DNA of 7,811 nucleotides from an uncultured Alphaproteobacteria bacterium (GTDB lineage Bacteria > Pseudomonadota > Alphaproteobacteria > Caulobacterales > Caulobacteraceae). The position numbers and the translations under genes are program-made. The notes beneath the pieces are model-generated. The model did not search any database. It saw only the letters and a list, made by a program, of their open reading frames with translations, and was not told the origin of the DNA. Location: contig CAIYSH010000003.1 of assembly GCA_903928755.1 (NCBI GenBank), positions 1 through 7,811 on the forward strand. Direction: 5' to 3'. The number at the start of each line of letters is the position of its first letter. Position 1 is the first letter of the stretch. This document shows positions 1 through 6,079 of the stretch, piece by piece.

Positions 1-930
1 CAGATCGATGTCATCGACCTTCAGGCCGTGACGCTCGAGCAGGCGCGGAATGGCAAAGACCGGGCCGATGCCCATTTCGTCAGGCTCGCAGCCAGCCACG
101 GCCCAGCCACGGAAGGCGCCCATGGGCGAGAGGCCGCGACGGGCAGCTTCCTTGGCTTCCATGATGACCACGGCGGCGGCACCGTCGGAGAGCTGGCTGG
201 CATTGCCGGCGGTGACAAAATTGCCGTCGCCGCGCACGGGGGCCAGCTTGGCCAGACCTTCGAGCGTGGTGTCGGCGCGGTTGCACTCATCGCGATCAAC
301 CACATAATCGACGACGGTTTCTTCCTTGGTTTCCTTGTTGACGACCTTCATCTTGGTCTTCATCGGGACGATTTCGTCGGAAAACTTGCCGGACTGCTGG
401 GCAGCGGCCATGCGGCGCTGGGATTCCAGGGAGTATTCGTCCTGGGACTCGCGGCTGAGGTTGTAGCGCTTGGCCACGATGTCAGCGGTATCGATCATCG
501 GCATGAAGATGGCGGGGTATCTGGCCGTAAGGTCGGGATCAAAGCCCCCCGCTCCTGCGGCACCGGCACCACCCATGGAAATGGATTCAACACCGCCGGC
601 CACGACGACATCTGAACCATCATTGCGGACATAATTGGCCGCCATGGCGATGGTCTGCAGGCCCGATGAGCAGAAGCGGTTGACGGTCACGCCCGAGGTG
701 GTGATGGGCAGGCCTGCCAGCAGGCCGGCATTGCGGCCGGGGTTTGTGCCTCCGTGGGCAACATTGCCCAGATATACGTCCTCAACAGCGGCGGCATCGA
801 TACCGGACTTGGCAACAGCATGTTTCACGGCGTGGGCCGCAATGCTGACGGTGGGTGTCATGTTGAAGCCGCCGCGCCCGGATTTGGCCAGGCCTGTGCG
901 GGCATAGGAAACAATAACGGCTTCACGCAT
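1..930 (-). CDS. Thiolase family acetyl-CoA acyltransferase, N-terminal 310 residues (3' end outside the window)
   Basis: Thiolases either cleave 3-ketoacyl-CoA with CoA (fatty-acid beta-oxidation) or condense two acetyl-CoA. The protein starts MREAVIVSYARTG, the usual thiolase opening. The nucleophilic cysteine is C87 in VNRFCSSGLQT, with the flanking signatures GNVAHGGTNPGRNAGL (about 55-70) and VVAGGVESIS. Near the cut end, GNASQLSDGAAAVV and GPVFAIP are also thiolase-like. Family members are about 390-400 residues, so roughly 80-90 residues, including the GHPxGxSG histidine and the second catalytic cysteine motif, lie left of base 1. The ATG at 930-928 follows GGAGA (complement of 937-941) with 6 nt spacing. 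The gene is divergent from the PpiC lipoprotein gene and no partner beta-oxidation gene is visible. Whether it is degradative (FadA-like) or biosynthetic (PhaA/AtoB-like) cannot be settled from this fragment; the NRFCSSGLQ motif leans towards a FadA-like acyltransferase. Confidence 0.93.
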   Translation of the reverse strand, partial: MREAVIVSYARTGLAKSGRGGFNMTPTVSIAAHAVKHAVAKSGIDAAAVEDVYLGNVAHGGTNPGRNAGLLAGLPITTSGVTVNRFCSSGLQTIAMAANYVRNDGSDVVVAGGVESISMGGAGAAGAGGFDPDLTARYPAIFMPMIDTADIVAKRYNLSRESQDEYSLESQRRMAAAQQSGKFSDEIVPMKTKMKVVNKETKEETVVDYVVDRDECNRADTTLEGLAKLAPVRGDGNFVTAGNASQLSDGAAAVVIMEAKEAARRGLSPMGAFRGWAVAGCEPDEMGIGPVFAIPRLLERHGLKVDDIDL

Positions 931-1089
931 TGAAAATCTCCATAACGAAATGTGCCGATCCAGTCCTTGAGGGGACTGATGGGCGATTGAGAGGCGGGAC
1001 CTTTGCATCCCGTGGGTTAAATGGCTAGGGCTCTTTCCCTTTGGGTGGAATCGTCTAAAGGGGAGAAAAAGGGTCCTAATTCAAAAGTT

Positions 1090-1141
1090 TAGAGCATGTT
1101 TTGATCGAAGGTGCGGTTCCTTGACATCGGCACATGCTTTA
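1090..1141. repeat. Imperfect inverted repeat (hairpin-forming) upstream of the lipoprotein gene
   Basis: The arms TAGAGCATGT (1090-1099) and ACATGCTTTA (1132-1141) are complementary at 9 of 10 positions, and the one mismatch can form a G-U pair in RNA. Inside them GAT (1103-1105) can pair with ATC (1126-1128), and AAGG (1108-1111) with CCTT (1119-1122), giving an interrupted stem around a loop of 7 nt. The element lies about 40 bp upstream of the chosen lipoprotein start. It resembles the short dispersed intergenic palindromes seen in many alphaproteobacterial genomes, but that match is from memory. It might instead be an operator or simply an RNA structure in the leader. Confidence 0.45.
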
Positions 1142-1168
1142 GGGACCGGCCCGGGCGGTTTTCAAGAC

Positions 1169-1172
1169 GAGG
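1169..1172 (+). promoter_or_regulatory. Ribosome binding site that favours the 1183 start of the PpiC lipoprotein
   Basis: GAGG lies 10 nt before the ATG at 1183. The further upstream in-frame GTG (1111) sits inside the inverted repeat and would place 24 charged, non-signal residues before the lipoprotein signal peptide, so 1183 is the better start. Confidence 0.5.
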
Positions 1173-1182
1173 CGAACGCGAA

Positions 1183-2202
1183 ATGGCCAATATCAGCATG
1201 TCGTCCCGGTTGGGCGGGGCGGTCGCATTCCTGGGCATTCTGACCAGTTGCCTGATCCTTGTCGCGTGTTCAGGCCGGGACGGTGCTGACAAGCCGCCGG
1301 AGGCTGGCGATCAGGCTGTGGCCAGGATCGATGGCCGAACGGTATGGGTGTCCGACGTCAAGCACGAAGCCATTGCCCAGGGCCTCATCGGCGAAGGTGA
1401 GCCCCTGGATGTAACCTCGGATCTCTTCAGGCGGGTGATGGATGAAGTGGTCGATCAGAAACTTCTTTCGGCTGAAGCGCTGAAGCGGAAACTCGACAGG
1501 GATCCTGCGACCCAGCGTCGGCTTGCTGCTGCCAGGGAGCGCATTCTGGGAGACATGCTGGTCGAGTCTGCCGTTTCGGGTGCGGTCAATGACAATGCGA
1601 TACGCAGCCTCTACCAGGAGCAGCTGAAACTCTCGAAACGGTCTGAGGAAATACACGCCCGGCAGATCGTCGTGGCAACGGCTCCTGAGGCTGAAGCCAT
1701 CAGGAAGCTGCTGGCGACCGGCGCTTCCTTCGAGGCCCTTGCCATGGAGAAGTCGACCGACGCGGCCACCCGATTCAATGGCGGTGATCTGGGCTACTTC
1801 ACGACGGATGTGATGCCTCCGGCCTATGAGGCCAATCTGAAAGCTGCCAAGCCGGGGCAGTTGATCGGTCCCTTTGCAGTTGATGGCGGCCTGGCCCTGG
1901 TCAGGGTTGAAGACCGGCGCATCGAGCAGCCCATCACACTGGAAGCCGCCCGTCCGCAGATCATCCGTTTTCTGACCTATGATCAGGTCCGCGACCTTCT
2001 GGAGAAGCTTCGCGGCCGTGCCAAGGTTCAGATCCTGATCAAGGCACCACCCGAAGTTCCCGGTAGTCCGAAGGAGCCTGCCTCGGCTCGGCAAACCGGG
2101 GCCCTTTCAGGTCCGACCGCGGCGGAAGCCGTCCTTGCGGCCAGGCCTGCAGGTCCGGTATCGGTCTCATCAAAGCCAACCTCTGCAGGGGCAAAGCCAT
2201 GA
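1183..2202 (+). CDS. PpiC-type (parvulin) peptidyl-prolyl cis-trans isomerase lipoprotein
   Basis: Parvulin isomerases speed cis-trans isomerisation of proline bonds; exported ones such as PrsA and SurA act as chaperones for envelope proteins. With the ATG at 1183 the protein has 339 residues. Residues 1-28 form a lipoprotein signal: a short N-region with R9, a hydrophobic run at 13-28 and the lipobox LVAC ending at C29. The mature N-terminus is SGRDG with no Asp at +2, which in Gram-negative bacteria fits outer-membrane sorting. Residues about 45-150 form a helical SurA/PrsA-like N-terminal domain. The parvulin domain runs from about 156 to 247, with IHARQIVV, NGGDLGYF (199-206) and PGQLIGPF (224-231). 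From about 288 the tail is rich in Pro, Ala and Ser and looks disordered. Its TGA overlaps the argJ ATG (ATGA), so the two are probably co-transcribed and translationally coupled. An alternative start is the ATG at 1198, which keeps the signal intact. Confidence 0.88.
   Translation: MANISMSSRLGGAVAFLGILTSCLILVACSGRDGADKPPEAGDQAVARIDGRTVWVSDVKHEAIAQGLIGEGEPLDVTSDLFRRVMDEVVDQKLLSAEALKRKLDRDPATQRRLAAARERILGDMLVESAVSGAVNDNAIRSLYQEQLKLSKRSEEIHARQIVVATAPEAEAIRKLLATGASFEALAMEKSTDAATRFNGGDLGYFTTDVMPPAYEANLKAAKPGQLIGPFAVDGGLALVRVEDRRIEQPITLEAARPQIIRFLTYDQVRDLLEKLRGRAKVQILIKAPPEVPGSPKEPASARQTGALSGPTAAEAVLAARPAGPVSVSSKPTSAGAKP
2187..2191 (+). promoter_or_regulatory. Ribosome binding site for argJ
   Basis: AGGGG lies 7 nt before the ATG at 2199, inside the end of the preceding gene. 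It supports 2199 as the start even though this gives ArgJ an unusually long N-terminus. The next internal ATG (2316) has no comparable site. Confidence 0.55.
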
Positions 2203-3620
2203 CCCGCCCGCCAAAGAAACCCCGGTCTTCGGGTCGCCCGGTCGATACTGTCGGCCAGACCCTGGAACGCGCTCTTGATCCCCTGACCTCAGCCCTGAAA
2301 CGTGCAGGCCTTTCCATGGGCGAAAAGCCGGCTGCGACGCCGACCTTGCCGGAAAAGCCCAGGACTGCGGCAATCGTAAAGTCTGCCCTGCCTGTGTCGC
2401 CCCTGGCTGTCGCCTTTCCGGACATCGCCATCATTCCGGGGGTTGAAATGGCCACCGGGACGGCAGGCTTCTACAAGCACGAGCGACCCGATCTGCTGGT
2501 GATGAAGTTTGCAGAAGGCACAAATGCAGCAGGCGTCTTCACGCGTCATGGCGTTGGCTCTGCGCCGGTGGACTGGTGCCGGAAACATCTTGCAGCCACA
2601 TCCGGGGCCAATGTCCGCGCGCTTGTGGTCAATGCCGGTTGTGCAAATTCCTTTACGGGCAAGCCGGGGGCCGATGCTGTCCGTCGCTATGCCTCGGCTA
2701 TTGCCAAGCGTTTCGACTGCCGGCAGCGCGATGTCATGGTCGCCTCCACCGGCGTGATCGGCGTATTGCTGGACGATTCCAAGATCGTTCAGCGCCTGCC
2801 CGATGTGGAAGCGCGGCTGCATGAGGATGGTTGGGCCGAAGCTGCGGCCGCCATCATGACGACCGATACGTTTCCCAAGGGGGCCTATGCTGAGGCCCTG
2901 ATCGATGGTGAAAAAGTCAGGATCGCCGGAATCTGCAAGGGATCAGGGATGATCGCGCCGGACATGGCGACCATGCTTGCCTTTGTTGCCACCGATGCCG
3001 ACATTGCCCCGGCTGCACTTCAGACCCTGGTCAGCCTCTATACCCGTACCACCTTCAACTGTGTGACGGTGGACGGTGACCGATCGACCAATGACACCCT
3101 GCTGCTCTTTGCGACCGGGCAGTCGGAGGCACCGAAGATCAGCCGGGCCGGAGATCGCCGTCTGGCTGATTTCCGTGAAAAGCTGGAGGCTGTCCTGCTG
3201 GACCTGGCCCAACAGCTTGTCCGTGACGGCGAAGGTGCGTCCAAGTTCGTCAAGGTGACCATTACCGGTGCCGAGAGCCCGGCTTCAGCCCGGAAAATCG
3301 CCCGGACCATTGCCGAGAGCCCCCTGGTCAAGACCGCCTTTGCCGGGGAAGACGCCAACTGGGGCCGGATCGTCATGGCCGTAGGGCGTGCTGACGAGCC
3401 CATCGACCGCGACCGGATCAAGGTCCAGTTCGGACCGCTTGTCGCGGCCCAGGACGGCCTGATCTCGCCGACCTATGACGAGGCCAGGATGAGCGCCTAC
3501 ATGAAGAATGCCGAGCTGGAAGTCAGCGTCGATGTGGGGGTCGGCAAGGGCGTTGCCACCGTCTGGACCTGCGACCTGACCAAGCAATACGTGGCGATCA
3601 ACGGGGATTACCGGTCGTGA
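2199..3620 (+). CDS. argJ: Bifunctional ornithine acetyltransferase / N-acetylglutamate synthase (ArgJ)
   Basis: ArgJ moves the acetyl group from N-acetylornithine to glutamate, yielding ornithine and N-acetylglutamate, so the acetyl cycle of arginine synthesis recycles its acetyl group. Many homologues also make N-acetylglutamate from acetyl-CoA. The protein has 473 residues. The recognisable family start is at SPLAVAFPDIAIIPGV (about 67-82). Oxyanion-hole residues are T184 and G185 in ASTGVIG. The autocleavage site lies between A257 and T258 in KGSGMIAPDMATML, making T258 the nucleophile of the beta chain. EDANWGRI and the C-terminal CDLTKQYVAINGDYRS complete the signature. The usual length is about 400-415, so residues 1 to about 63 are an extra, Pro/Lys-rich and probably disordered extension. 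The gene overlaps the PpiC lipoprotein gene by 4 bp and has its own ribosome binding site. Whether this copy is mono- or bifunctional cannot be read directly from the sequence. Confidence 0.97.
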   Translation: MTRPPKKPRSSGRPVDTVGQTLERALDPLTSALKRAGLSMGEKPAATPTLPEKPRTAAIVKSALPVSPLAVAFPDIAIIPGVEMATGTAGFYKHERPDLLVMKFAEGTNAAGVFTRHGVGSAPVDWCRKHLAATSGANVRALVVNAGCANSFTGKPGADAVRRYASAIAKRFDCRQRDVMVASTGVIGVLLDDSKIVQRLPDVEARLHEDGWAEAAAAIMTTDTFPKGAYAEALIDGEKVRIAGICKGSGMIAPDMATMLAFVATDADIAPAALQTLVSLYTRTTFNCVTVDGDRSTNDTLLLFATGQSEAPKISRAGDRRLADFREKLEAVLLDLAQQLVRDGEGASKFVKVTITGAESPASARKIARTIAESPLVKTAFAGEDANWGRIVMAVGRADEPIDRDRIKVQFGPLVAAQDGLISPTYDEARMSAYMKNAELEVSVDVGVGKGVATVWTCDLTKQYVAINGDYRS

Positions 3621-3648
3621 CCAGCCACACCTGCCGCCAAGGCAAGGT

Positions 3649-3668
3649 CGGCGGAATTCCTTCCGCCG
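3649..3668. terminator. Hairpin in the convergent junction between argJ and the helicase gene
   Basis: CGGCGGAA (3649-3656) and TTCCGCCG (3661-3668) form a perfect 8-bp GC-rich stem with a TTCC loop. It lies 28 bp after the argJ stop and 18 bp from the helicase stop, so it could end or protect transcripts from both sides. No run of T follows on either strand, so it is not a classic Rho-independent terminator; termination here may need Rho. Confidence 0.42.
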
Positions 3669-3686
3669 CCATGTAAAGATGTCTGC

Positions 3687-5177
3687 CTAGTCCACCGGGC
3701 TCCAGCGCTTGGCCGGTTCGGCCGCTCGCTTGGGGCCCTGGAACTTGGCCTGGCTGATGGGCGTGGTCGAAGCGCGGTCGCCATTCGGACGGCTGCCGCC
3801 CTGATTTCCGCCCTGATTCCCACCCTGACCACCGCCATTGCCGCCGGCGCGGGCTGGACGGTCACGTTGCTTGCGCAGGGCAGGTGGCAGATCCGAGCGG
3901 CCTTCCGGCTTGCGCTCGCCGCCGCCGCCATTACGCCCGCCGCGATTGTTGGTGCGACCGCCTCCATTACCGCCCCGCTCGCCCCGTTCGCGCTCGTCAG
4001 CTGGCGCCTCGGCCGGCATGTGCGCTGTCATGACAGAGAGACCACGGTCGCCGCGACGGTCTTCAGATGGAATGGTCTGGCGGGTGACCTTCTGGATGTC
4101 GCGCAGGAGGTTGCGCTCTTCTTCGCCGCAGAAGGCGACGGCGGAGCCGCCGGCACCGGCCCGCGCCGTCCGGCCGATCCGGTGGACATAGCTTTCCGGA
4201 ACATTGGGCAGTTCAAACTGGACCACATGGCTGACGGCATCAATGTCGATGCCGCGGGCGGCGATGTCCGTGGCCACCAGGGCGCGGACTTCACCGGCCT
4301 TGAAGGCGGCCAGGGCGCGTTCCCGCTGGCCCTGGCTCTTGTCGCCATGGATCGAGGCTGCATCCACGCCGCCCTGTTCCAGGGACTTGGCCACCCGGTC
4401 TGCGCCGCGCTTGGTCCGTGTGAAGACGATGACCCGTTTGAAATCCTTTTCGGCAAACAATTCGGCGAGCAGGGCGCGCTTTCGGGCACTCTCTACGAAA
4501 ATGACCTTCTGGTTCACTTTCTCGACCGTGGTTGCCTGCGGGGCCACAGACACCTTCAGCGGATTGGGGTTGAGCAGTTCGCCAGCCAGCTTGCCGATTT
4601 CCGTTGGCATGGTGGCGGAAAAGAACAGGTTCTGCCGCTCCTTGGGGAGGTATTTCACCAGCTTGCGGATCGGCACGATGAAGCCCATGTCGAGCATCTG
4701 GTCGGCTTCATCCAGGACGAAGATTTCAACACCTGCCAAGGTGATGGTCTTTTCGCCAAGATGGTCGAGCAGACGACCAGGTGTGGCCACAAGCACATCC
4801 ACGCCGGGGGCCATGGCCCGCATCTGGCCGCCATATTTCACGCCACCGAAGACAACGGCGACGGAGACGCCCATGTGCTTGCCATAGGTCTTGAAGCTTT
4901 CGCCGATCTGGGTGGCCAGTTCGCGGGTGGGCGACAGGACCAGGACGCGGCAGGAGCGGCGATGGGCGGGTTTGCGGTCAGCGGCCAGGCGCTGGAGGAT
5001 GGGCAGGGCGAAGGCGGCAGTCTTGCCGGTGCCCGTCTGGGCGATGCCCAGCAGGTCCTTGCCGGCCATGACGCCCGGAATGGCCTGGGCCTGGATGGGT
5101 GTGGGCTTGGTGTATCCCTCGTCGGCAAGCGCCTTGAGCAGGGACTTGTCGAGGCCGAGGTCGGTAAATTGAGTCAA
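3687..5177 (-). CDS. RhlE-like DEAD-box ATP-dependent RNA helicase with a Gly-rich tail
   Basis: DEAD-box helicases use ATP to unwind short RNA duplexes; RhlE-type proteins act in ribosome assembly, RNA decay and growth in the cold. All core motifs are present in the 496 residues: Q motif PTPIQ (25-29), motif I AQTGTGKT (46-53), Ia PTRELA (83-88), Ib TPGR (132-135), II DEAD (156-159), III SAT (187-189), IV VIVFTRT, V ATDIAARGID (302-311) and VI HRIGRTARAG (332-341). From about 390 the tail is charged, then rich in Gly, Asn, Gln and Arg, with two RGG tripeptides (401-403, 412-414) and a GGNQ repeat near 452-460. Such tails commonly bind RNA. The start is a TTG: an in-frame stop lies at 5190-5192, only four codons upstream, there is no ATG or GTG between, and MTQFTDLGLDKS matches the usual RhlE opening. 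Only a weak AGAAG precedes it. The gene sits alone, convergent with argJ. Confidence 0.95.
   Translation of the reverse strand: MTQFTDLGLDKSLLKALADEGYTKPTPIQAQAIPGVMAGKDLLGIAQTGTGKTAAFALPILQRLAADRKPAHRRSCRVLVLSPTRELATQIGESFKTYGKHMGVSVAVVFGGVKYGGQMRAMAPGVDVLVATPGRLLDHLGEKTITLAGVEIFVLDEADQMLDMGFIVPIRKLVKYLPKERQNLFFSATMPTEIGKLAGELLNPNPLKVSVAPQATTVEKVNQKVIFVESARKRALLAELFAEKDFKRVIVFTRTKRGADRVAKSLEQGGVDAASIHGDKSQGQRERALAAFKAGEVRALVATDIAARGIDIDAVSHVVQFELPNVPESYVHRIGRTARAGAGGSAVAFCGEEERNLLRDIQKVTRQTIPSEDRRGDRGLSVMTAHMPAEAPADERERGERGGNGGGRTNNRGGRNGGGGERKPEGRSDLPPALRKQRDRPARAGGNGGGQGGNQGGNQGGSRPNGDRASTTPISQAKFQGPKRAAEPAKRWSPVD
3796..3831. repeat. Three tandem 12-bp units inside the helicase tail
   Basis: Units CCGCCCTGATTT, CCGCCCTGATTC and CCACCCTGACCA lie head to tail at 3796-3807, 3808-3819 and 3820-3831. 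On the minus strand they encode Gly-Gly-Asn-Gln-like repeats. The first two units differ by one base and the third by three from the second. Since 12 bp is a multiple of 3, gain or loss of a unit keeps the frame. Confidence 0.75.
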
Positions 5178-5474
5178 ACTTCTGGTCTTTCACAAATGCG
5201 CCGAAAGCGGCCACAGGCGGTTGGCCTGGGTCGCGGAGCGCGGGTCATTTCAGGAAAGCCCCCGCGTGGCGGGACGATCGATGCGATCTCTTCAGGGCGC
5301 TCGACAGTTTGGACCGTTCAATAGGGCCAACACGCGACTGGAACGCCGATATCGCCGCAAATGCTGCAGCGCAGCGGGGAATTGGGCTTTTCCGGAGGGA
5401 AAGTCAAGGTCTCAGCCATGACGGGTCGGTCTGGTGCCCTTGCCAAGCCCTCGGAACTCCGCAAAGGACGAACC
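5178..5474. other. Divergent intergenic region between the helicase and NUDIX genes
   Basis: This stretch should hold promoters for both flanking genes, but I see no convincing pair of -35 and -10 boxes on either strand. A small hairpin, CCCGC-GTG-GCGGG, lies at 5261-5273. On the minus strand, 5419-5318 can be read as a 33-residue peptide ending in CSICGDIGVPVACWPY, with no good ribosome binding site. The plus-strand frame of the NUDIX gene is open back to about 5361, but this adds residues not expected in the family. Confidence 0.5.
5464..5468 (+). promoter_or_regulatory. Ribosome binding site that sets the NUDIX gene start
   Basis: AAGGA lies 6 nt before the ATG at 5475. This selects 5475 over the in-frame ATG at 5418, which has no well-placed site. 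Confidence 0.6.
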
Positions 5475-5885
5475 ATGTCCGAAGAGAAAAAACTCCTGCT
5501 GGTCGCCGCCGCCGCCCTGATTGACGTTGATGGCAGGGTGCTCATCTGTCAGCGCCCACCCGGTAAGGCCCTGGCCGGGTTGTGGGAGTTTCCCGGCGGG
5601 AAGGTCGAGGCCGGTGAGACACCGGAAGCCTGCCTGATCCGCGAGTTGAATGAGGAACTCGGGATCATCGTTAATCAATCGTGCCTTGCCCCCTTTGTTT
5701 TTGCCACTCACGGTTATGAAACTTTTCACCTTCTGATGCCACTTTTCCTCTGTCGTCGCTGGGAAGGCCTCGTGACGGCAAGGGAGCATACGGCGCTTGC
5801 ATGGGTAAAACCCGCTCGACTGACGGAGTATCCAATGCCGCCGGCCGATGCGCCGCTGGTTGCCTGGCTGCGCGATCTCATCTGA
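5475..5885 (+). CDS. MutT-type NUDIX hydrolase (probable 8-oxo-dGTP diphosphatase)
   Basis: MutT hydrolyses 8-oxo-dGTP to the monophosphate, removing an oxidised precursor that would mispair during replication. The 136-residue protein has the full NUDIX box at 42-64: G42, E48, then R56-E57-L58-x-E60-E61-x-G63-I64, which holds the Mg ions. Before it, the strand VLICQRPPGKALAGLWEFPGGK is typical of MutT proteins, as is the late ALAWVKP segment. The length is that of a stand-alone MutT. Proximity to argJ fits the common alphaproteobacterial placement of mutT, although here a helicase on the opposite strand lies between them. The TGA overlaps the downstream pilin gene. NUDIX substrate choice cannot be proven from sequence, so another (deoxy)nucleoside triphosphate pyrophosphohydrolase role is possible. 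Confidence 0.9.
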   Translation: MSEEKKLLLVAAAALIDVDGRVLICQRPPGKALAGLWEFPGGKVEAGETPEACLIRELNEELGIIVNQSCLAPFVFATHGYETFHLLMPLFLCRRWEGLVTAREHTALAWVKPARLTEYPMPPADAPLVAWLRDLI

Positions 5886-6037
5886 AGCGGTTCCTGGCTG
5901 ACAGGCGTGGTGCGACCGCCATCGAGTATGCGGTTATCCTGGGTGTGCTGGGACTCAGCCTTGTGGCAACCTTCGGCAGGGCACAGAGTATCCTGATATC
6001 CACGATCACCAACGCCCTGGCGAATGTGCCCAATTAG
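5801..6037 (+). CDS. Flp/Fap family type IVb pilin, orphan, start uncertain (ATG 5801 or CTG 5882)
   Basis: Flp prepilins are cut by a TadV/CpaA-type peptidase after the Gly of a G-xxxx-EY site and assembled by the Tad machine into thin adhesive pili. The segment FLADRRG-ATAIEYAVILGVLGLSLVATF shows this: cleavage after the Gly of RRG, Glu at +5 and Tyr at +6 of the mature chain, then one hydrophobic helix. The mature pilin would be 41 residues, ending NALANVPN. The only ATG, GTG or TTG in frame is the ATG at 5801, giving 78 residues with an 85-nt overlap with the NUDIX gene and a polar 37-residue leader. A CTG at 5882 would instead give 52 residues with a 10-residue leader MKRFLADRRG, the usual size and shape, and would overlap the NUDIX stop as CTGA. 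No other tad/cpa gene is in the window. The recorded start is the conservative choice; I think the shorter form is at least as likely. Confidence 0.85.
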   Translation: MGKTRSTDGVSNAAGRCAAGCLAARSHLKRFLADRRGATAIEYAVILGVLGLSLVATFGRAQSILISTITNALANVPN

Positions 6038-6079
6038 GTCGTCCCTAAGCGCGATTTTTCGCCCTGTCCCGGGGAAACA

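Noticed and set aside
28..615. 195-residue plus-strand open frame at the left end
   Set aside because: It lies antisense to the thiolase coding sequence and shows only Gly/His-rich shadow composition.
1121..1149. TTGACA as a promoter -35 box
   Set aside because: No -10-like box occurs at 16-18 bp spacing, and the motif falls in the arm/loop part of the palindrome, so it may be chance.
1111..1182. Upstream GTG start for the PpiC lipoprotein, adding 24 residues
   Set aside because: It starts inside the inverted repeat, adds a charged stretch before the lipoprotein signal peptide, and the ATG at 1183 has a ribosome binding site.
1270..2094. 274-residue minus-strand open frame across the PpiC lipoprotein gene
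   Set aside because: Shadow of a gene with a clear signal peptide and parvulin domain; no domain in the antisense translation.
4978..5214. GTG-start frame at 5214 as an upstream start for the helicase
   Set aside because: It is in a different frame from the helicase and reads through the helicase N-terminus as shadow sequence.
5261..5273. CCCGC-GTG-GCGGG hairpin as a terminator
   Set aside because: Only 5 bp, a 3-nt loop, no T run on either strand, and located between divergent gene starts where no transcript should end.
3867..5324. Long 485-residue plus-strand open frame opposite the helicase
   Set aside because: It is the antisense shadow of a helicase with all its motifs intact; its own translation shows no recognisable domain and has typical mirrored composition.
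5361..5474. 38-residue N-terminal extension of the NUDIX protein
   Set aside because: The ATG at 5475 has a well-spaced AAGGA and gives a standard MutT length; the extension has no family resemblance.
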